A DNA stretch of 64,000 nucleotides from Phytomonas francai (taxonomy: Eukaryota > Euglenozoa > Kinetoplastea > Trypanosomatida > Trypanosomatidae), in contig MJCC01000010.1 of NCBI GenBank assembly GCA_001766655.1, positions 185,201 to 249,200 of the forward strand. The letters are read 5' to 3'. The stretch's first letter is position 1, and each line of letters starts with the position of its first letter. A program made the translations under genes and the position numbers. Shown in pieces: positions 21,300-31,854 of this stretch. The notes beneath the pieces were generated by a model. That model was not told where the DNA came from. It saw only the letters and a program-made list of their open reading frames with translations, and made no database searches.

Positions 21300-24200
21300 A
21301 TGAATGTAAGTTCGCGCACGCATTCGGTAGATGACAGCTCACCAAAAGGCACCTTAGGGGAGCCTAGCCGTCTTGTCACACATATGCTCTCTCTTGGTAG
21401 CAGCAACCGGCCCAACAACGGTGGGCATAATAAAGGAAGAAATACCGGGACCCCTGCTCACAGGGATCTGAGGCAAAACGAGCAAAGGTTCTCAAATTCA
21501 CTAAAATGGAATGTAAGTGCCGAAAAGAATAATATGAGCGTCGGGGATGGGGTATTAAACACGCACACAGCTGATCCTCTGCAAGCTGCTTCTCATCACG
21601 CTAGGGGTCAATCGCAGCCTTCTCCAACCTACCATCGCATCGTGACGAAAGGAGATGAGGGGGATGCTGACTTCATAAGTTGTGCAGAATTGATTACCCA
21701 GCTCATTCAAGCCCGTAATGCGTACAAGAGCCTTGATAAGGGCCAGAAAGAGGCGCCTTTTAGCTTGAATGAGTTAAAACAAATTTTCAATCCATCGGTA
21801 CAGCCATTGGAGAGCAACAGCGTACCACGGACAGCACAAACCGATGCGTATGAAGGAGATGGTGTTGAGGGCCCCCAGGCCACCTTAGGGGAAGACTTAC
21901 GGTTGTCTTCGGATGATACTCAAACAGAGTCATGTACAACTGAGCAGTACAACGGTGGCATTGGTGGGGTACCTGAAAAAGATCAACACCAAGCAAGCTC
22001 CCTTGCTTCTACGAATCCATCATTGTTGATTACCACACCCTTGGAGGATGTGTGCGGTAACTTTTTGATCTTTGAGGATGGAATCTACAGCTTTAAGGAG
22101 ATGCAATCTTGTGTTATCCCCTGGAAACAGTATATCAATGATATGCGTCTTGTGTACCAGGCAATTGAGTATGGTCCTTGCCTCTCCACAGCCCGCACCC
22201 GCCTGACCACGCTCGAGGAAAAGACTAAGCTCTATTTTCTTCTTAATGGAGAGTTGGAGTGCAACTATGACACGTACCAGAAGGGTGGTGGCGTGTATGC
22301 GCGATGCGCTCATGTGGACAATGCGGTGCGTATGAAGTGGTCTGTCACGGCCTCTGTTTTTCTAAATTCCATCGTGCGTACCGCAATTGAACAGCCTCGC
22401 ATGCCGCTTATCGTGAATCGGGAAACAGAGGAAGTATTGTCTATTAAAGAGTATCTACAGCTTGGCAGCGTGGTGAACGCCCAGGGGCTCACCATCGAGG
22501 GCCTTGGTTTACACCCAACGTTTTACCGGAATAAGTTTATCCCGTACGACATGTTCGATGAGCGCCTCAACCCCGCCGGTAAATTCGGATCTACGCTGCT
22601 GCGGGCCGTGTGGTCCACCAGCGGCCCCAATCAAGGGGATCTTTGTGGTGCCCTTATCCGTGCTGAACTTGAGGATAACGAATACAAGACTAAGCAGATC
22701 GTTGCTACGGAGATGCTGATCGAACTGTATGGCCACCACCCAGACGAGTTGAAACAGTTGGCGGCGTGGATGCATCGTCAAGGTTTCAATAAGTTTACGA
22801 ACAACCGCTGGATTCTTAATTTTTGCCAGCAGAGACCGCCTGCGGAGACACCGGACAGCCTACCAATCACCTGTCAAACGGTCGGGGACCAGCTTCGGAA
22901 CTTTTTTCAGCCCTTGATGTTCGCAACACTCTATCCAACAGACCCAGGGTTGGCGGATATCGCGCAAATGTTGGATTCCACGGGCGCTATTAGTATCCAA
23001 ACGGGTGTAGCACCCTGTGCGCAGGGGCTGCTCGCCACTCCACGTTCCCCAGACACGATTCCATACGATTCCCCTGTGAGCGATTACTACTTTTTCTACT
23101 ACGTTTGGGCGAATGTGTCGGTACTGAACGCTTTGCGTACCCGCGTCGGACTGCAAACACTAAGATTCAACCCGGCTGTCAATGCGCCAGCTCCCATGTT
23201 CGATCAACTTGTCTGCAGCTTTTTGCTCGGGGACATTGTCTACCATGCGTCCTCCCTGGAAAAGAGCTGGATTATGCAATATCTTTTTATGATTTGTCGG
23301 ATTGGAGTCGTCATGTCGCCACTGAGGGATAACGCTTTGCGGGTTTCCTATTTTGATCATTTCTTTGTCAAATACTTTCATCAAGGGCTTTTAGTTTCCC
23401 TTTGCACGTTCGAGCCGCTGTACTTTCATCATCGCCTTAAGCAACCCTTACTGGAGGAGTACGCAACGTTAATGAAGCTTCATTCGCTAAGCCCGATGGA
23501 TGTGTGCGAGCTCGCGCGCAACAGCGTCCTGAACAGCAGTTTCCCTGAGTCAACAAAGCGGAAGTGGCTGAACAAGCAATACTCCCCCCTAGGGAGTATT
23601 GACAACGAGATGTCTCGCACCAACGTCTGCCACTATCGTCTCCAGTTTCGCTTGGAGAGCTTCCTGCACGAGGAGGCATTGCTGCAGTCGATGTTGGATT
23701 GCGTAGCGAAGCGGAAAGGAAAGCAACCATTATCCGTGCGTGCGCTAAGCGAAGTGACCGGGGACCACATATTGGCCGGGGCGGCAGCCTTGCGCATACC
23801 AGATCTCCAGCAACTCCGTTCTTTTCTAAGGATGAATTATACAGATACCCGCATAGTGTATCCCCGAATAGATATTTACAGCGATAGCGACTCTTCTAGA
23901 CGGAATCCGAAAATCAGAGAAGCGGTCCAGATGCTGCGCCATTCAATCTCGCTCCGGGGGAAGTACAACAACTTCGCCAATCAGGTGGAGGCCAGTGTCG
24001 AAGAGGTTTTTACTCGTTCTGATCAACTTGATGAGAAGAGCTGGGAGTACAACAAGTACTATGATGTGTTTCTACTTTCCCGTGTTGGCAAAAGCACCAC
24101 ATGGCCAACCTTCATTCCCCCCGTCCAGGAGTTCATTCAGGATGTTGAGAGTATTCGTCGTGCCGTGAGCGCCAGATCGTTGCAGTGCCTCGCTGTTCAT

Positions 24201-26129
24201 CGCCTCAATTTGCTCGATCGTAAGTTTTTGCTGCATCTATCGATGAACGTTTTCAACGAGGCTGGTAAGAAAGAGGAAAAGTCTTGGAACAATCGAGATT
24301 TCTTCACTGCGCACAAAGTAGACACAAATGTGCAGACGAATGCTGGTCACAATGCCCGAACAATGCTAGAGTTTTTTGTGGATAAAGCCCACAACCACGG
24401 TGACGATGTCGTCTTTGAGGAGAATGAGGTCCCCATTACGCTACGACAGCTGCTCAGTCGCTACCAGATTAGCGTTGATCAGATCACCGTCGATGAGTTG
24501 CAGCATCAGCTCAACACCCACGAGGACTTGCATGATATTCTCCTATCCCCACACAACTTTATGCAGGGAAGGTACTTTGCGGAGTTAACTAAAAAAACTC
24601 TTCAGCTATTTCAGGAAGACGCCTTCACCTTTGTTGAAAGTCGCCTCATGCTGAGTGGTGCCTCATATGATGAATGGGAGCTCCTCGCAGCGTGGTTCGA
24701 CCGCTACGGTATGGCAAGCTCTCTTTGTCGGTGGATGGTTAGCATCCCTCGTCAATATCGACGGCTGCGGCAGGAAGGAAAGGTAGAAAGTTTCGGAAAG
24801 TTCCTCGACAATATCTTTAGACCCCTCTGGGAGGTCAGCCTACACCCAGCGAAGAACTCGAAATTGCACTATTTTCTGGCCTATGTTACAGGGTTTGACT
24901 GCGTTGAGGATGAGTCAAAGGTGGATTTGCCGCTGACTAGCGTTTATCCATACCACTGGCGCAGCGATTTGAACCCACCCTATAACTTTTACCTATATTA
25001 TCTCTGGGCAAACATCACATCACTGAATGCGTTCCGTGCATCGCGTGGACTCGGCACGTTTACCTTTCGCCCTCAATGCGGCGAGCAAGGCAGCATGGAG
25101 CATCTTATTGGTGGGTTTTTGCTTACGAACGGGATTAATCATGGCGTAACGCTAGCCAAGCACCCTGTGTTGGAGTACATGTATTATCTAAGTCAGCTGG
25201 GCATAGCCATGTCACCACTTAGCAACACCGCCAACGTCTGTGGCTACCTTGAAAACCCTTTTCCCACTTATTTTCATCGTGGGCTGAATGTGAGCCTGGC
25301 AACAAATAAACCCCTTTACTTCCACTTCACACGGGAGCCTCTTATGGAGGAGTATTTTATAGCCGCGAAGCTTTGGCGGCTAGAGTACAATGACCTTTCA
25401 GAGATTGCGCGGAACAGCGTGTTGCAGTGCGGCTTTCCTACGGCGTGGAAAGCAAAGGCACTGGGACAGCTTTATCAGCTCTGCTCAACGCTGGGTAACG
25501 ATGTCCGAAAGAGTCGAGTTTCAGATATTCGCGTCGCCTTCCGGTACGAGACCTATCACACCGAGTTAAACTTCCTGGATGAACAGCTATCGTCTCTGCA
25601 GCGCATGCCACGCGCCATGAACCCATTGGAAAAAGAGGTTGCTCTCTATAAAGCACTTCGAAACCGCAAGTCAGGGTGCGACGATATTCCCGAACGAGTG
25701 AAGCCTAGCTCTGACGCCAGCATACCCTTGCAACAGCCAAACTTGGACGTTTCAGCGCCGTTGAGCGAACCCGCAGCCAATATAGGTGACCCCTTTCAAA
25801 AGCAAAATCCTAAGGACGACCGGAATCTGTCATTTAGCATGCCCAGTACCTCAACTTCAGATTCATTATCCTATCCAAAGCACATGGCCAAGTACACGGA
25901 GACTTTGAAGGCTGATATCGAGGATTTGGATAGTGAGCTGAAGCGTCTACACCACCTTTCTGTACACCTTAACGAGAAGAACAGCACTTTAGCAGCTGAG
26001 GTTGCGAAAATAAGGGCTCAGCTCAAGGCGGATTCGTTAGTCATTATGGGTGGGCTTGCACACGACGGCGATGACGACGGCGGTGACGGTGGAGAAGCTG
26101 ACGAAGCAGGGGATAGTAGGGCCAATTAG
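21300..26129 (+). CDS. Tandem AMP-deaminase-like protein, both domains predicted catalytically dead
   Basis: Protein of 1609 residues with two consecutive AMP-deaminase-like domains, about 250-860 and 930-1440. Domain 2 matches AMPD along its whole length: NPPYNFYLYYLWAN, HPVLEYMYYLSQLGIAMSPLSN, REPLMEEY and IARNSVL. Domain 1 is more diverged (CELARNSVL, PLLEEY). Active AMPD binds zinc with an HxH, a His before CGE and an Asp of TDDP. In domain 2 these are N1010 and Q1012, Q1259, and N1336-K1337; the Glu of CGE (E1262) and a His remain. In domain 1 the DTHIH site reads DNAVR (from D340), HCGE reads AVNA (from A626) and the Asp pair is F704-E705. The N-terminal ~220 residues are polar. Near the C-terminus are a coiled coil (about 1535-1580) and an acidic Gly-rich tail. 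The frame extends upstream only to a GTG at 21156; a TTTTAG acceptor lies just before the ATG. It is likely a scaffold or allosteric partner rather than an enzyme. Confidence 0.85.
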   Translation: MNVSSRTHSVDDSSPKGTLGEPSRLVTHMLSLGSSNRPNNGGHNKGRNTGTPAHRDLRQNEQRFSNSLKWNVSAEKNNMSVGDGVLNTHTADPLQAASHHARGQSQPSPTYHRIVTKGDEGDADFISCAELITQLIQARNAYKSLDKGQKEAPFSLNELKQIFNPSVQPLESNSVPRTAQTDAYEGDGVEGPQATLGEDLRLSSDDTQTESCTTEQYNGGIGGVPEKDQHQASSLASTNPSLLITTPLEDVCGNFLIFEDGIYSFKEMQSCVIPWKQYINDMRLVYQAIEYGPCLSTARTRLTTLEEKTKLYFLLNGELECNYDTYQKGGGVYARCAHVDNAVRMKWSVTASVFLNSIVRTAIEQPRMPLIVNRETEEVLSIKEYLQLGSVVNAQGLTIEGLGLHPTFYRNKFIPYDMFDERLNPAGKFGSTLLRAVWSTSGPNQGDLCGALIRAELEDNEYKTKQIVATEMLIELYGHHPDELKQLAAWMHRQGFNKFTNNRWILNFCQQRPPAETPDSLPITCQTVGDQLRNFFQPLMFATLYPTDPGLADIAQMLDSTGAISIQTGVAPCAQGLLATPRSPDTIPYDSPVSDYYFFYYVWANVSVLNALRTRVGLQTLRFNPAVNAPAPMFDQLVCSFLLGDIVYHASSLEKSWIMQYLFMICRIGVVMSPLRDNALRVSYFDHFFVKYFHQGLLVSLCTFEPLYFHHRLKQPLLEEYATLMKLHSLSPMDVCELARNSVLNSSFPESTKRKWLNKQYSPLGSIDNEMSRTNVCHYRLQFRLESFLHEEALLQSMLDCVAKRKGKQPLSVRALSEVTGDHILAGAAALRIPDLQQLRSFLRMNYTDTRIVYPRIDIYSDSDSSRRNPKIREAVQMLRHSISLRGKYNNFANQVEASVEEVFTRSDQLDEKSWEYNKYYDVFLLSRVGKSTTWPTFIPPVQEFIQDVESIRRAVSARSLQCLAVHRLNLLDRKFLLHLSMNVFNEAGKKEEKSWNNRDFFTAHKVDTNVQTNAGHNARTMLEFFVDKAHNHGDDVVFEENEVPITLRQLLSRYQISVDQITVDELQHQLNTHEDLHDILLSPHNFMQGRYFAELTKKTLQLFQEDAFTFVESRLMLSGASYDEWELLAAWFDRYGMASSLCRWMVSIPRQYRRLRQEGKVESFGKFLDNIFRPLWEVSLHPAKNSKLHYFLAYVTGFDCVEDESKVDLPLTSVYPYHWRSDLNPPYNFYLYYLWANITSLNAFRASRGLGTFTFRPQCGEQGSMEHLIGGFLLTNGINHGVTLAKHPVLEYMYYLSQLGIAMSPLSNTANVCGYLENPFPTYFHRGLNVSLATNKPLYFHFTREPLMEEYFIAAKLWRLEYNDLSEIARNSVLQCGFPTAWKAKALGQLYQLCSTLGNDVRKSRVSDIRVAFRYETYHTELNFLDEQLSSLQRMPRAMNPLEKEVALYKALRNRKSGCDDIPERVKPSSDASIPLQQPNLDVSAPLSEPAANIGDPFQKQNPKDDRNLSFSMPSTSTSDSLSYPKHMAKYTETLKADIEDLDSELKRLHHLSVHLNEKNSTLAAEVAKIRAQLKADSLVIMGGLAHDGDDDGGDGGEADEAGDSRAN

Positions 26130-26706
26130 AATATGAAAGCTTGCACATAATCTACTTTTCCTTATTTTAGGTGTGCAACTATCAAATCACATCATCATCT
26201 AAAGGGTCTTTGTGATGTTTTATCCCTTTGTTATTTTAATGTCGATTGCTCTGCATGATGGGTTTCCTTAGTATTATCTGCACATTTTTTGTTTGTTTTA
26301 TTCGGTTGTTGCCTTCATTATATGTTTTCGTTTTTCTTCTTGTCTCTGTCATTTTTTCCTTTTTGTAGGAATGATGTAAACTATATATGGTAAACCTGTG
26401 TGAATGGATACCTATCCTTCTCTCTCTATATATTTGGATGTATGTGTCCATAAAGTTTCTTTATTCACAGCTTCAAACTCAAAATTGTACTTTTGACTCT
26501 TATTATGAGTTTGCAAATAGTAGTTGCTTCCTACAGTCGCTGCATGCATTTGACTCATGGAGTCGATCTTTTTTCCTTTCTTTCATAATGGTTTCACTTT
26601 TAGTTCCTCCAGATATGCATTTAGCTTCAGTCATATCGGAGTGAAAGTCGTAAATTCACTAATAGGGTTTATTATTAGTGTTGTTATTAAGAACTCTCTT
26701 TTTGAG
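26130..26706. other. Intergenic spacer with pyrimidine tract
   Basis: AT-rich. A pyrimidine-rich run at 26567-26601 is followed by AG at 26602-26603 and 26611-26612, about 100 bases before the chosen ATG at 26707. An in-frame ATG at 26557 lies upstream of this tract and would be removed from the mature mRNA if these acceptors are used. Confidence 0.5.
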
Positions 26707-28692
26707 ATGCCAGTTGACTTTAGTGATTTAGTGGAGCAAGATTTATGCAAAGGAGGAGGAGGCCTTAGGGCTGAGGATAACACCATTTCAAATTATTCGC
26801 ACTGGGCTTCCTCTGGGCCGGACGCGAGATTTCAAAAATTGGGCACCAAGATCCCGCGTGGAGGTGCCCAAGTAAAACAACGCAAAGATGCTTTGTTAGC
26901 ATTTTATTATACACGGAGAAAATGCCTTCACCAAGCATTGTTAGATGAGGATGATACAAAGGCAGCCTCGCCTTCAACAGTGAGGGAACCGCAGACTTTG
27001 AGTGAGACTAAGGTGGTTCCGGTTATCACACCCTCGAGATTGGTTGATAATATGCGTATTTCCCCTCAATCTTTATTATCAAACTCAAGCCACCCATTAC
27101 CTTCACAGGTAAATACAGAGGCCCGACAAATCGGTGTCAAGGATAGCTTTCGAACTACCTCGTCGGTGCCAAGCAGGAAATCGGCTTATGGCAGTCCAGA
27201 TTTTTCGAGACCACCGAGGGCACCATCCACGGGTCGCTTCTTTTCAAAAAGGAATCGTTTGCGTGAGCCATATTTATATACCCGAGCAGAGGAAAGTGTC
27301 AGCGACACTACCAACAAATCTACTCATTTAGAGCGCGCAAGGAGGCATGCTGGATGCTCGGTACTTCGAGACCGTTCCTTTTCGTTAGCTGTGTCAGCTA
27401 ACCCTCAATGCCATCGCAATTTCACAGGCTCAGAGCACCTCAAAGCAATTTATCGCGTACACGATACCAAGAAATCAATCGCCACGGTTCACAACACGAA
27501 GCCACCGCAGCGGCCGGCGTGCGGGGCATGGAGGAGGCAAGCCGCCCCGTCTAGTTGTCTTTCCCACGCAATCAGCTCCGCATACCTTTTCGAAACTCCC
27601 AAGTCCCCTCCCCTAACTCCTCTTCCACGCGCTTCCGATATCAGAGTCTCGGCCTGCCGGAGCGTCCGCCCGTGCGAGAGTGAGGAGGGAAAACTTTTCC
27701 CAGAGGCCGAGAAAACGCAGCCGGCGAACCTCTCCGGCTCGCCCGCCGCGGTATCTACTCTATCTTCGACAAAAGCGGGGACGGAGGGGGCTCTTCGCGG
27801 GGCCTGCACCGCACTCGGCGAAAAGGACCCCCATGACAGCGGCGCCGATCCCGCCCAGAAGGATGCGAAGGACCTGGATGCCCTTATCGACCGTCTGCTC
27901 GGCGAGCTTCACAAGCATCGTGAGCTGAGAAATCGCCTTTCGGAACGGCATACGCATCTTCACTCGGGGATTCTCCTCGCGAACGCGCAGATCGAGGCGG
28001 CGAGGCGGCGAATTCGAAGTGCCCACAGGGACTTGCGCCGGGTGGAGCATGCATGGAGGGATAGCGCGGATCTTGTGAAGGACTACCAATGCGAGGTGGC
28101 GTGGAATCTTTCCCTACGCCAGTTTATTCATCGGGCGGAAATCCAGCAGGCCAGGATCTCGTCCCGGCTGCAGCGGGAGGTCGAGGAGGAGGTGCTTCGC
28201 TGCGTCGCTAATGGCGGCTCCGTGGTGTTCGCAGGGGAGGATACCACTATGGCAAAAGTCCAGACCCTGCAACGGCAGGTGAACCGCCTCCTGAAAAGGC
28301 ATTGCCAGCTTGTAGTTGCTGTGACAGCCCAACAACTTCTTCGTCCGGAACACGTGGCACTACGCGAAAGCGCGAATAAAGACATTGCCTTTGAGGCATC
28401 CCAACACGAGAGGGCAGCTATGACAGCGCCTTCGTCTGCCCCAATGACTGCCCTTAAGGATAAAGGCGTGGTGCGTGCTATCAAGAAAAATGAACTCCCA
28501 ATTTCGTTAGACGATCCGAAGATGACAAAGGAAGGAGCGACCGGCTCTCTTCTTCAAAATTTTAGAGCTGAAGGACACACTATCACCCCGTTTCAGGATC
28601 ATGCAAGGCGTCACTTCGCGCTAGATCTGTTGACGTCTTCACCCCAGGCGGCTGCGTTGGATTCTGCTTTCATGACGGATGTCTGCACATGA
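26707..28692 (+). CDS. Coiled-coil protein, function unknown
   Basis: Protein of 661 residues from this ATG; the frame extends to an ATG at 26557, giving 711. I prefer 26707 because the 50 extra codons are T-rich and contain the probable splice tract. Residues about 1-370 are Ser/Pro/Arg-rich and probably disordered. Residues about 390-480 form a long, strongly charged coiled coil (LIDRLLGELHKHREL onward, rich in Arg/Glu/His). A second helical region (about 480-550) may continue it. No family was recognised. Such architecture is common in kinetoplastid cytoskeletal and flagellar proteins, but nothing visible proves that. The coiled-coil part is unusually GC-rich. Confidence 0.7.
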   Translation: MPVDFSDLVEQDLCKGGGGLRAEDNTISNYSHWASSGPDARFQKLGTKIPRGGAQVKQRKDALLAFYYTRRKCLHQALLDEDDTKAASPSTVREPQTLSETKVVPVITPSRLVDNMRISPQSLLSNSSHPLPSQVNTEARQIGVKDSFRTTSSVPSRKSAYGSPDFSRPPRAPSTGRFFSKRNRLREPYLYTRAEESVSDTTNKSTHLERARRHAGCSVLRDRSFSLAVSANPQCHRNFTGSEHLKAIYRVHDTKKSIATVHNTKPPQRPACGAWRRQAAPSSCLSHAISSAYLFETPKSPPLTPLPRASDIRVSACRSVRPCESEEGKLFPEAEKTQPANLSGSPAAVSTLSSTKAGTEGALRGACTALGEKDPHDSGADPAQKDAKDLDALIDRLLGELHKHRELRNRLSERHTHLHSGILLANAQIEAARRRIRSAHRDLRRVEHAWRDSADLVKDYQCEVAWNLSLRQFIHRAEIQQARISSRLQREVEEEVLRCVANGGSVVFAGEDTTMAKVQTLQRQVNRLLKRHCQLVVAVTAQQLLRPEHVALRESANKDIAFEASQHERAAMTAPSSAPMTALKDKGVVRAIKKNELPISLDDPKMTKEGATGSLLQNFRAEGHTITPFQDHARRHFALDLLTSSPQAAALDSAFMTDVCT

Positions 28693-29138
28693 ATGTATGC
28701 GGCTCAGCGGAGCAACCCAACACTACGTTTGGATATCTTTATGTAGAGTCTTGGTTTTATTTCGTTCGTGGTTGAGTTCTCAATATTTTCTTCGGTACCT
28801 CAATTATTTTCCCTGGTTTTAGTTAGATATTTGATTTTCAGGTGCGATACTCTACCTGTGATAAATAATCTTCACCCTTTATGTATTCGCATTCGCGAGG
28901 GATTTCCAAATGAATTTTTCCTTTTCTTCTAAATACCATTTCCACCTACCTTAATCACTATCTTCATCATACAGTAGAATATATAAGAGAGTATTGAATG
29001 ATACAGGAAAAAGGAGAGTGTAAAAGAGGTATTTGCATAAAATTCGCGCATTTTCATTTTTTTCTCATTTCTAAACTTGAAAAGGAGCAAGAACAACGTG
29101 CACACACATAGAATCATTCGGTTGACAATACAAAAAAG
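28693..29138. other. Intergenic spacer
   Basis: AT-rich, with pyrimidine runs at about 28915-28955 and 29050-29072 that precede AG dinucleotides before the ATG at 29139. Nothing else seen. Confidence 0.45.
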
Positions 29139-30884
29139 ATGGAAAACCAGGAATACTCGCAAATGGCGCTTGGCCGATCACGATCCGTATCATTTGATTC
29201 ACCCGCTTATTACCTGCCAACACAGGAAACACAGGACTTAGACGTAGAAACTCCAATACATCGCAAGGAGATCTTTGATCGTGTGTATGGTCAGATTATT
29301 TTTCCACCAGTACTTGGTCTTTTTATAGATACCCCACAGGTGCAGCGTTTGAGGGATCTCAAGCAGGTCGGAAACACTCACTATGTATACCCAAGTACCA
29401 CTCATACTCGCTTTGAGCACTGCCTTGGTGTATCCCACCTTGGCATGCGCTTTCTAAAGCAAATTTACGAAAATCAGAGAGAGATAGTGTCTCCGATGAA
29501 GCTGCTGAATATTTCAGAGGGTTATGACGTCAAAGATCTCTGGTGCGTAGGGATCGCTGGGCTTTGCCATGATCTCGGCCATGGGCCACTCTCACATATG
29601 TTCGAAAAATATGTTAACGCGATCCGCACATTGAAAAAAATGCGCATGTGGTCGCATGAGGACGCAAGTATTCTAATGTTGCGCAGTATCTGGAAAAACC
29701 GGCACGATGAATTGAGGAGGTTTGAACTTGACGAGAAAGACCTGAAATTTGTCGAGTTGCTTATTCGTGGGTTGGGGCCATTAGAGGAATGGCCAGAGGC
29801 TGCCGTTGGTCGCCCGCCCTCGAAGCGCTTCATGACGGAAATCATCGCAAACAAGCGAAATGGCTTAGATGTGGACAAGCTAGACTACATCCAACGGGAT
29901 TCGCTAAGTTGCTTTGGCTCGTGTGCCCTCTCGTCGATCGAACGCATATTTCAAGGGGCGTATGTATTTGAGTACAAGAAAGGACACACAGAGATCTGTT
30001 ACCAAAATAAGCTAAAGAACACCATTGAAGAGGTCTTTATGAACCGTACGCGTCTCTTTAGGCTCGTCTATCAGCACCGTGTTACTCAAGTTATGGATCA
30101 GATGACTCTCGATGCGTTTATGGCGGCAGACGAGTTTTTTATGATCATCCACGAAGGGAAAGAGTACCGACTCAGCGAGACCGTTGACCATCCGGGGGCT
30201 TATCTGCAGACTGGAGATTGGGTGTTGAGTGCAATTCGCTATAGCACAAAACCTGAACTAGAAGCAGCTCGCGTTATACTAAATAGTATCCAGTGTCGTC
30301 ATATTTATAAAACTTTGATCTTCTTTATTACAAGATCCCGGGAACAAGCCAAAGGAATTACTGCACGTGATTTTATTTCAACTATTGAAAGTTGCGATTT
30401 AAAGGAGAACATGAAGAAGTGGGAGAAAGAAAATGGTCTCTGCCCCATCGTGATAATGGAGCTATCTATCTACAAAGCATCCAAGGATCTAGGTGATGTG
30501 GATCCCATCAGTCGTATTCATTTTTTAAACACACGCCTGAATCCAGCTGAGGCGCCTTTTTCTAACGATCAATTCGCCAGTGACACGCCCAATCTTCAAG
30601 ATCAATTCCGCGTCATAGTGGTCTCACGAATGCCCCTTAACATTAATGATTCAAATGCCCTCATCAGTGCTTTTCAAATTTATACCTCAAAGCAAGGTAT
30701 ACAACAGGTTATCAGCCGCGCCGAAACCCCAGTGCGTTCAGTCAAGCGTCATAGAGAAGGTTCGTACGCCGAGGAATCCCTATTTTCCGATCCAAACGGA
30801 AGTCAGGGTGCCCATCTTAGAACGCCAAGAAGTTATCAAACCAATATTCAACCACCGGTCATGATGACACATTTTAGTAAATAG
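29139..30884 (+). CDS. SAMHD1-like HD-domain dNTP triphosphohydrolase
   Basis: Protein of 581 residues. After ~45 polar residues it follows SAMHD1 closely (DTPQVQRLRDLKQVG, HTRFEHCLGVSHL, GLCHDLGHGPLSHMF). The HD-family metal and catalytic residues are all present: H94, H144-D145, H148, H153 and D246 in DVDKLDYIQRD, where K247, Y250 and D254 match substrate-contacting residues of SAMHD1. It should hydrolyse dNTPs to deoxynucleoside and triphosphate and help set dNTP pools. There is no SAM domain, which in animals precedes the HD domain. The C-terminal ~60 residues are polar. No targeting peptide is obvious. Confidence 0.88.
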   Translation: MENQEYSQMALGRSRSVSFDSPAYYLPTQETQDLDVETPIHRKEIFDRVYGQIIFPPVLGLFIDTPQVQRLRDLKQVGNTHYVYPSTTHTRFEHCLGVSHLGMRFLKQIYENQREIVSPMKLLNISEGYDVKDLWCVGIAGLCHDLGHGPLSHMFEKYVNAIRTLKKMRMWSHEDASILMLRSIWKNRHDELRRFELDEKDLKFVELLIRGLGPLEEWPEAAVGRPPSKRFMTEIIANKRNGLDVDKLDYIQRDSLSCFGSCALSSIERIFQGAYVFEYKKGHTEICYQNKLKNTIEEVFMNRTRLFRLVYQHRVTQVMDQMTLDAFMAADEFFMIIHEGKEYRLSETVDHPGAYLQTGDWVLSAIRYSTKPELEAARVILNSIQCRHIYKTLIFFITRSREQAKGITARDFISTIESCDLKENMKKWEKENGLCPIVIMELSIYKASKDLGDVDPISRIHFLNTRLNPAEAPFSNDQFASDTPNLQDQFRVIVVSRMPLNINDSNALISAFQIYTSKQGIQQVISRAETPVRSVKRHREGSYAEESLFSDPNGSQGAHLRTPRSYQTNIQPPVMMTHFSK

Positions 30885-31802
30885 TAAGGAAACAGTAGCG
30901 AAGTATTTTTTCCCCCTTAATTATGAGTAAACTAATTTGTTGAGTAAAATAAATCTAAATAGCATTTCTATTGAATAAGTGTTCATTTTTATCTCTGTGT
31001 ACTTTATCCGATTCCTTCTATTTTAAGAATTCCACACAAATCATCTATAAAATGCTCTTGCATTAGATACTATTTATGCTGTTTTACATTTTTCATTCAT
31101 TATGGAATGCTCATCAAACCTTTAAATTGTTCATAAAGAGTACCTTAAGAATAGATGATGTGTGATTTATTCCTAGACGTATTTGGCCCTAAAAAAGATT
31201 CAAGAAGAGAAGCTACGTTTCCCTCAAGCGGTGCTGAGCATTACTTTGTGTATGCGTGTTTCATTTTGTCTCAACTAACACACACACATTTTTTATCTTG
31301 CTTTTATATTGATTTTAACAGTTTTCTTTATGCGTGTTCGGTTGGGAATGTAATCATGACGCCTCTTGATTGTGCTTATATTTCACCTTAGTTTTCTGTT
31401 CTTCAACAATGGTATCAGAAGCGATGTTGCTGCTACGATCCGGAAGCCAAGGTAGAGTCATGTGGCACTGGAAGATCTGTGATGCTACTAACAATTATTA
31501 TTAGTGTTGTGAGACACTTTTACTAGAAAAATACAGTTTTGATGCATCTAAATCGTCTTTTCCTTATCTTTTGAATTTTTTATCAACACATAGGGAAGTA
31601 AGTGAATTTCTTACTTTCCTTCGACTGCCCACCCTGTGTTTCTTTTTTTAAATTTACCTTTTTCATATGCATTTATGTATTTTCGAAAACAGTTTCCTCT
31701 CACAACTAACCACGAAATCGATGAATTGTCTCCGATCGGGGGTCGGCGTCAAAGCTAGTGGGAAGTTGTAAGGAAACAAGGCTAAAAGCTTGTGAAGCAA
31801 GC

Positions 31803-31854
31803 GTAAGTGCTTGTGAATGGCCGTGTTTCAATAGGATGTAGGCCAAGCACTTAC
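31803..31854 (+). ncRNA. Possible structured RNA: 11-bp perfect hairpin stem
   Basis: GTAAGTGCTTG at 31803-31813 is the exact reverse complement of CAAGCACTTAC at 31844-31854, giving an 11-bp stem around a 30-base loop that could add a short GCC/GGC pairing. The motif GCTTGTGAA also occurs twice (31788-31796 and 31809-31817). It could be a small RNA or a 3' UTR element. I see no tRNA, C/D or H/ACA boxes that settle it. Confidence 0.25.
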
